From assembly GCA_021234155.1 (NCBI GenBank), contig JAJEKV010000006.1:14214902-14278901 (forward strand): a DNA stretch of 64,000 bases, in the 5' to 3' direction. Below the pieces are notes generated by a model. That model searched no databases and had not been told where the DNA came from. It saw only the letters and a list, made by a program, of their open reading frames with translations. Positions 57,439 through 64,000 of the stretch are shown piece by piece. Within the stretch, counting starts at the first letter, position 1, and every line of letters starts with the position of its first letter. The position numbers and the translations under genes were made by a program. Origin of the DNA: Isoetes taiwanensis. Taxonomy: Eukaryota > Streptophyta > Lycopodiopsida > Isoetales > Isoetaceae.

Positions 57439-57519
57439 GCACGTAGGAACATGCTAAAACTCGAACATGCACCGTAGGTCCTACGGTGCATGTTCCAGTT
57501 TTAGCATGTTCCTATGTCA
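57439..57519. repeat. Near-perfect palindrome (arms about 37 bp)
   Basis: Centre T at 57,479 (ACCGTAGG-T-CCTACGGT). Arms extend through GAACATGC/GCATGTTC and AGGAACATGCTAAAACT/AGTTTTAGCATGTTCCT with one or two mismatches. The half-site AACATGCACCGTAGGA also occurs singly at about 51,510. Confidence 0.9.
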
Positions 57520-57769
57520 CAAGGTCTTGTCGGTGTATGTTTAAGAGTATTATAGAGCAATTAGAGCTTATACTTTTTATTTTGGGTTTGAGCTGCTTAC
57601 AGATAGATATTCCTGTATGCTCTTAGACCTAGATTTTATGAGTATGCCCCTAGATATTTTGCCTACGTTGCATCGTGAGCAAATAGAGTAATGAGGTTCG
57701 ATGAACTCAAAGATAATGCATGATGACTCGATCTTGGTTTCATTGTTCTTAAAGATGTGCCTTAGATTT

Positions 57770-58030
57770 CGTTTCGTTAGATTCCCTTAGATGTTATGAG
57801 ATTCTATGAAAATTGCTTTAGATTTTGGTTTCCTTAGTATGAAGATTCCCTTAGATTTTATGAAATTCCCTGAGTTTCTATGAGGATTTAGTTTTTATGA
57901 GGATGCTCTAGATTTTAGTTAGATGCCTTACATTTTATGAGATTTTATAAAGATGCTCTAGATTTTGGTTAGATTCCTTACATTTTATGAGATTCTCGTA
58001 CATTTTATGAAGGTTTCTCTAGATTCTTCA
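57770..58030 (+). repeat. Short GATTC-type array, opposite orientation
   Basis: Units such as AGATTCCCTTAGATTTTATG; on the other side of the palindrome from the main array and inverted relative to it. Confidence 0.65.
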
Positions 58031-58389
58031 AGATTTGTTGAAATGAAGCTTTGATGTTAGGAAGACATCTCTCTAAGAGTTTTGTTATTTTGTTTTATGA
58101 TGGCACCAGCGCTGCTAGCATGCCAAACTCGAAGCGAAATGGTCAAATATCAAATCAAATAGTATAAACACAATTGCAAAAAGTGATGTCGTGATTTGCA
58201 GCTATGAAAGTTGAAAGCAAATTGTTGAAGTGAGTTGTTTAAGGTCATAGATAATGGTATGAATATAAAGTACTCAATTTCTTATGTCATTCTGAAAATG
58301 TTGACAAGCTATATTTTCTGCCAAGTCCAAGCTTTCCTTTGAGCACTCACGTTTGTAGCCTGAAGGTACAACTATGATGTTAGAAATGG

Positions 58390-58835
58390 AATACTTATCT
58401 CTAGAATTTCTTATATTGAGTGTTAGTAGCATGGAGATGCCCCCCCCCCCCTCCGGAACTCCTGTTGGAACTACTTGCAATATTAGAAATAGTTATTATG
58501 ATACATTACCTTGAGGCATAAATGGATGTACCACTTGAACCATTGAAATTGGAAAGCCTCCCCCTTGTTTGAAGTATTTGCAATACATACTGGGGGTTCC
58601 AAAATTATTTCTACGAGGTGACCTATAGTTATTGGGTTCTCTAGAATTTCTTATATTGAGTGTTAGTAGCACGGAGATGCCCCGGAACTCCTGTTGAAAC
58701 TACTTGCAATATTAGAAAAAGTTATTATGATACATTACTTTGGGGCATAAATGGATGTACCACTTGAACCATTGAAATTGGAAAGCCTCCCCCTTGTTTG
58801 AGGTACTTGCAATACATACTGAGAGTTGAGCAGAG
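58390..58835. repeat. Tandem duplication, period about 240 bp
   Basis: CTAGAATTTCTTATATTGAG and GAACTCCTGTTG, then GGCATAAATGGATGTACCAC, occur at about 58,400-58,590 and 58,640-58,830. A 12-base C run sits in the first copy (58,441). Confidence 0.85.
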
Positions 58836-60010
58836 AATCCATCCGACATGCAGCTAGATTGAAGATTCGCTTCGACAAAGGGAGAATTTTCAGGGGTTTT
58901 CTTTGAAAAGCAGTGCGAACGTTGCACATGACATAGTTCCGGTTAGGAAAGTTTGGCTTACGTGGGCATGAAAAACAATTAAGTTTGGGTGACGTGGGTG
59001 CCCACGTGGACAGGTTAAAATTGCACGAAATCATGCACCTCGGGTTAGGCAACCCTGCCATAAAATAAATAAATAACACTTTTTTTTTATGGTTAGGAAA
59101 AAAATGATCGTTGCAAAAAACAAAGGGTCAACGTTTTCAGTAGAAGTTCCAAAATTAATTCTACGAGGTGACCTATAATGTGGGGCTGGATAACCATCAT
59201 ATGGTCCCAAATTAATGGATGTCCACTAAACATTTAGATTAACAAAACTTAACCATTGAAACTGAGATGCCCATATTAGAAACAATTAGTATGATACTAA
59301 AGTGCATGACGTTATTGTTCAAAGTTATTATCATTGTTATTGTTCAAAGTTACTGTTATTTGTTCAAAGAAAAATCATGTTGAAAGTGCATGACGTCATT
59401 GTTATTGTTCAAAGAAAAATCATGTTGACATTGTTGCTCGATAAATATTGGGAGTGCCACCTGTGTAACCATTATTGCGAATAATGAAACAATTATGAAG
59501 GTAGTACTATTAGAATAATGAAACAATTGCAGGCCTAAATTAAACGACCGAGATGCACATTTGATTGGACAGCTCAGATTGTTTCTTCAGAAGCGATTCC
59601 TCTGCTACCAAATTTCCTGAGCCAAAGATGGCATTGAGCTGTCACAAAAGTGCCTATATTTTTCAAGGGACAAATGCCACCATGGAAACCACGTTTTAGT
59701 TGAATGTTTATTAGTGCACTGCAAATAATAATCTGGACCTCAGTAATCACTGTAACGTTGGTCCGTTGAAACAGAAAAGGTAGTTCAAGATATTAAATGT
59801 GGTTCCCTTAGCAAAGGTGGTTCCCTTTCCATACTCTTCCCACGGATGGACTCATCTTACAAATGACCTATCTGAGCCTAAAAGTGACAACTTGCTAGAC
59901 AAAATGTCAACATGGACAAATGAAGATAAGATGCCATTACCAATAATTTATTGCAACAGCCGATGTTGCAGATGAAATATATCACAAATATTAAAGTTAA
60001 TAAAATCTAT
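58836..60010. other. No gene recognised
   Basis: Spacer with small direct repeats of AAAGTGCATGACGT and GTTCAAAGAAAAATCATGTTG around 59,300-59,430. Confidence 0.4.
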
Positions 60011-60014
60011 GAAA

Positions 60015-60720
60015 ATGCTTTGCACAGACCTTTTGCTTGCTTATCATTTCAAATGCTTGGCTAATCTCAGCTTGTTCATCCTGTTCATCCCCTTCACCTG
60101 AAAACAGAATGTTTGAAATACTATGTCTCATTAGTGACTGCAAGAAAAAATGCAACATTCTGTGTTAACTTGTGCTCCAAAAGAAATAATAAATGGACCA
60201 TAGAAACCAAGATATGACATTATGACATTGTTCACCATGGAATACAAAACTTCCTTGGTTATCTTCCCAATCCGGCAGTCTGAGACCAATGGGCTGCATA
60301 CGGTGTTATCAACTACTAGACGGAATATTGTCTGCTTTGTCCAATTACCTTGACTATTTTGCCAGATATTACTAAGCCAAAATCTATAAGCAACACACAA
60401 GCCATGCCATTTTAGCTTATCCTCCTCCTGATTTCACAATATCCAAAGATAATCAAAACTGTAAACAAGATCTTCTATCAGAGTAGCATACTGAGGCTAC
60501 GAACTACTTCACTTGGGAACTCAAGAGCAGTATTCCAAATGTATATCTGCAGGTATTCCAGAGAGCTGAAATGGTCGCTATGCATTTTACCGAGAAACAT
60601 CTGCAAGCACAAGCAGACAATCTTTAGATGGGCCAAGCATAAATTTAGTAGCAGAGAAACGGTACGGGTTTTGGGTTCTGCAAACCAGGGCTCTGCTCTG
60701 GGAATCAAGCAGATCCCTAT
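60015..60720 (-). other. Possible exons of an unrecognised gene
   Basis: Minus-strand exon-like pieces with plausible splice sites: MFLGKMHSDHFSSLEYLQ after a TTGCAG acceptor (about 60,600-60,545); HGLCVAYRFWLSNIWQNSQG to VLYSMVNNVIMSYLGF (about 60,420-60,190); GEGDEQDEQAEISQAFEMIS with KQK before a donor (about 60,100-60,030). The protein-like texture is better than for the surrounding ORFs, but I cannot name the family, and no complete frame is visible. Confidence 0.3.
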
Positions 60721-60910
60721 TTTGCGACCTGCGAGTCAGACCCAAGCACTAAGTTAAGAAAGCCTAAAATATCATCAAAATTTTACATTTGAATGCAGAT
60801 GCTAGCCGATTGCCTTTCCTAAATCCTTGCCAGACACAAACCAGGCTTCGTATGGGTACGATGGACACAAATCCTACCGCCATTTGTAGCTCCAGTACTA
60901 TTTTAGCAAA

Positions 60911-60981
60911 TTCGCATGTAGCACTAACCACCAGTTCTGAATGGATATTCGCATGTAGCACTAACCACCAGTTCTGAATGG
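60911..60981. repeat. 34-bp tandem duplication
   Basis: TTCGCATGTAGCACTAACCA followed by CCAGTTCTGAATGG occurs twice with a short join. Confidence 0.85.
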
Positions 60982-62149
60982 TTCCAGAATGATCTTATCC
61001 AGCATAAATCTGCCACAGACCCTGGAATCGATGGCAGGCATAAAATAATTGGAACAACAAGCTCGAGTTTTGTGCAGTGGACACCACAATACAAAAAAAA
61101 AAGAAAAGAAATGGAGCTCTTATCAGAAAGAGGGCGCATCTCCAGTATGCCATAGCCATTACGGAGTATTATAGAGTAGAAGCACGAGCAAAAAGGCTCT
61201 TGCTTGGCAAAAAATTAAGCCTGGTCTGTATGCCCCCGTTTCCCACAGAAGCTCACTGCAAAGCCAGCGAGATTTCTTCTCTCTTCTACCAATTCAAATG
61301 TTCCGTATACGCGGCCGATTAAACCCAGATACCAAAATGAGACGTCAAAGCTCCATCAAAGCGCCCAATTGAATCCGATTATCCAAACGGCGATGAGCTT
61401 CAAAGCCGGTAATGGCAGAGCTATGGCAAATCTGGTGAACACGAAAGAATCTTCGACTCCTGCATTGAACAGAGGAAACAGACATGTTTTCAAGATACTG
61501 TTAGCATTATTGCCCACCTAACGATGACCTGACATTGCATGCCTAAGCTATGGCAGATGCTATGGCTAAGCTTGAATTCTCCCATGCTGGAATCCAAGAA
61601 CAAATTCAAAGTACAGAGCATTTTGTATCTACAGAGCTCGTAGCTGACCTGCAACACATCCGGCAAAGGGAAAGGGAGTCCATCTGCAGATTTTGCCGGC
61701 AAAGGGAAGTGAAGGAATTGTGAAGCAGGCACATTACAGAGGAGTAAGGAAGCAGCCATTTCTCTGCAAATTCCTTGCCATCTTCGGCTGCCCTATTTTC
61801 TACTGGTCTAGCCATAGCCGGAGCTTCACATCGCCTCTGCTATTTCCCCATGTCGCCCCTCTTTCAACCAATAGATTAAACCGGAAATATGAGCGAGACA
61901 AAGCAGATAACCTCTGGCGCCATGGCGAACGCATCTGCCATTGCTCGATAGCTCGAAAGAGAATAGAGATGCGGCGGAATAATAGGAATCGAAAATGTAA
62001 ACCATAAGTGGTCCAGCGGGCTCCAGTGATAATAAATTGGCGCCATAAATGAACCTGACAGCATAGCCATGGCATAAATAAGCAGTGAAGCAACCAGAAT
62101 TCCAAAACAATTGCAACCCCTATCACCAAATATATACCAGTAGTCAGAA
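60982..62149. other. No gene recognised
   Basis: Several overlapping ORFs of up to 126 codons on both strands (61,600-62,180); none shows a family motif. Confidence 0.35.
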
Positions 62150-62340
62150 CATTCAAGAATGTTCTACAATTTCTTGCCATCTTCTAGAATTTTCAATACA
62201 TTCTGGAAGCTACCATATCTCCGCCAAGAACCTTCTGGAAGCCACTGTATCCGACGGCTGAGATCGTGTGGGAGCGAATGGACGGCCGAGATCTGGCGGC
62301 TTATATATAATGGAACCTTCTGGAAGCCACTCCTAATAAT
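62150..62340 (-). mobile_element. Short repeat, GGAGTGGCTTCCAGAAG family (inverted copy)
   Basis: Reverse complement of 46,740-46,960 with moderate divergence; ends at the TATATATATATTCAGATATA tract. Confidence 0.65.
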
Positions 62341-62374
62341 TATATATATATTCAGATATATATATATATATATA

Positions 62375-64000
62375 CAAGTTATTGTACTATGAGGGACTGT
62401 ACAAATTCGACTAGAAGCCAAATGCAGTGCCATCCAACGAAGATCCTATAAAGATTCTCCAAGATTCTCTAAAGGCTCTAGAAAAATTTCCCTGGATACT
62501 ATGAGATTCCATCAATGTGCGCTTATATTCCCCAAGATCCGCGAATTATTCCTCGAGGAATTGTACAAATTCGAGTAGAAGTCAAATTTAAAGTCATGCG
62601 ATGAAGATTCTATAGAGATTCTCCAAGATTCCACCAAGATTCTCTAGATACTCAAAGATTTTATGAAGATTCCCTTAGATTCCTTTGGATTCTTAAAGAT
62701 TATCTTGAGATTCTCCTAGATTCTCAAAGATTATCCTAAGATTCCTCAAAATTCCATGTAGATTCTTCAAGATTTTCTTAGATTCTATGAAGATCCCCCT
62801 GTAGAACACATCTAGTGTCAAAGATTCCCCTAGATCCCCTTGGATTCCCCCTAAATTCCCTAAAATTCCATAAACATTCCCTAGATTCTTAAGGTTCTAC
62901 AAAGATTCCCCTAGATTTTCAAAGATTATCTGAAGATTCCTTTAGATTCCCTAAGATTCTATGTAGATTCTCCTAGATTCCCTTAGATTCTATCAAGATT
63001 CCACTAGATTCTCTAGGATTCCATAAAGATTCCCCATGATTCTCAAACATTTTTTGAAGATTCTCTTAGCTTCCTCTGTATTCTTTTGATTCCCATAGAT
63101 TCGTTAAGATTCTCTTGACATTTCCTTGATTCCAAAGGTTATCCCAAGATTCCTCTAGATTCCTTTAGATTCTTAAATATTCTCTTGAGATTCCCTTAGA
63201 TTCCCAAATATTATCATAAGATTCCTCTAGATTCTCTAAGATTCCATGTAGATTCTTCTAGATTCCCTTAGATTCTAAGAAGATTCCCCTATAGAACGCA
63301 CCTACTGTCAAAGATTCCCCTAGATCCCTTGGAATCTCCTGCAATTCCCTAAGATTCCACAAAGATCCCCCTAGATTCTTAAGGTTCTATAAAGATTCCC
63401 CTAGATTTTCAAAGATTATTTGAAGATTCGTTTAGATTCCCCAAGATTCTATGTAGATTCTTATAGATTCCTTTAAGTTCTATGAAGATCCCCTTAGATC
63501 TCTAAGATTCCATCGAGATTTCCCTCGATTCTTAAACCTTTTTTGAAGGTTTTCTTAGATTCCCCTAGATTCTTTTGAGATTCCCATAGATTCTTAAGAT
63601 TCTCTTGAGATTCCCTTGATTTTCAAAGATTATCCCAATATCTCTCAAATTCCCTTAGATTCTATGAATATTCCCATAGATTATCCAACATTGCACGAAA
63701 TGATGCCAAACCACTACTCATTAGAAAGCATTTGATGAGAGGAATCCAACGGCGTGGGTCCCACTTTGATCCGAGACCTCCACCGCAAGATAAAGTCGTT
63801 TGAAGGCGATGCAAAAAAGGAAGCTTCCAAGAAAGCTTCATAATTAATGAGTTGCCACCTCACTATCTTTTCATTAAATAAAGGGTGCCACCTCACCTCC
63901 TTTAATATAAAAAATTCTAACTTAATAAAAAAATGAATGGCTAGGATTTATCCTCCCCCTTTTGATCTAACGGTTAAGATTGGTTGCACCAAATCCACTT
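62375..64000 (+). mobile_element. GATTC-array non-autonomous element, copy R (cut by window end)
   Basis: From the TA tract: CAAGTTATTGTACTATGAGG, then GACTGTACAAATTCGACTAG. The array (62,440-63,680) is made of AAGATTCCCCTAGATTCT-like units and contains two roughly 480-bp internal repeats, seen from the recurring GTAGAACACATCTAGTGTCA / ATAGAACGCACCTACTGTCA at about 62,800 and 63,290. The tail from 63,690 matches copy M (CCACTACTCATTAGAAAGC, GTGGGTCCCACTTTGATCCG, GCCACCTCAC). Confidence 0.7.

Overview
The window reads as nuclear DNA of a land plant. It is AT-rich, full of TA microsatellites and transposon debris, and carries intron-containing fragments of plant housekeeping and plastid genes: zeaxanthin epoxidase with its C-terminal FHA domain, GH3 beta-xylosidase, YchF/OLA1, adenylosuccinate lyase and a HECT ubiquitin ligase. 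A plant-type Helitron Rep fragment is also present. I cannot name the species. No complete host gene is visible; every host gene I recognise is a fragment or is broken.

Layout. 0.8-2.4 kb: decayed Helitron (minus). 3.1-3.6 kb: an orphan ORF. 5-9 kb: triplicated sequence, a 373-bp tandem duplication and an adenylosuccinate lyase fragment (minus). 9.8-11.5, 37.9-39.5 and 62.4-64 kb: three copies of a non-autonomous element whose body is a degenerate array of GATTCTNNNG-like units. 12.4-13.5 kb: a tandem duplication. 13.6-18.9 kb: transposon end plus unrecognised gene-like debris. 39.5-46.7 kb: fragments of beta-xylosidase, YchF and zeaxanthin epoxidase between TA-rich transposon ends. 46.7-51 kb: mostly featureless. 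51.5-55.8 kb: HECT ligase fragment between TA-rich ends. 55.8-58 kb: GATTC arrays and a large palindrome. 58-62.3 kb: unrecognised debris.

The centrepiece is 18,938-37,867. Two different but related retroelements lie head to tail, same orientation, in what looks like one (TA)n tract: (TA)n, element 1, (TA)n, element 2, (TA)n. Both encode a Penelope-like (PLE) reverse transcriptase with a YMDD box and no recognisable GIY-YIG endonuclease. Both share one architecture: a long head module A (about 2.34 and 2.59 kb), a short TATATA, a body B carrying two long exons, another TATATA, then a second near-identical copy of A that stops at the same internal TATATA and runs into (TA)n. Module A carries the first coding exon, a small protein with an AT-hook-like GRPEGSQNK/TRPEGSGNK motif and a SAP-like helical stretch. 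In-frame phase-0 splice signals join it to a 512-547 residue protein of unknown family with a conserved Cys cluster. A third exon (690 codons in both elements) encodes the RT.

Module A also holds an RNA-like structure whose outer 10-bp helix has entirely different bases in the two families yet pairs perfectly in both, and each body ends in a GC-rich double hairpin next to the TA tract. My reading (inference) is an EN-lacking PLE lineage that targets or primes on (TA)n, with an AT-hook protein and a structured RNA as candidate targeting and processing parts.
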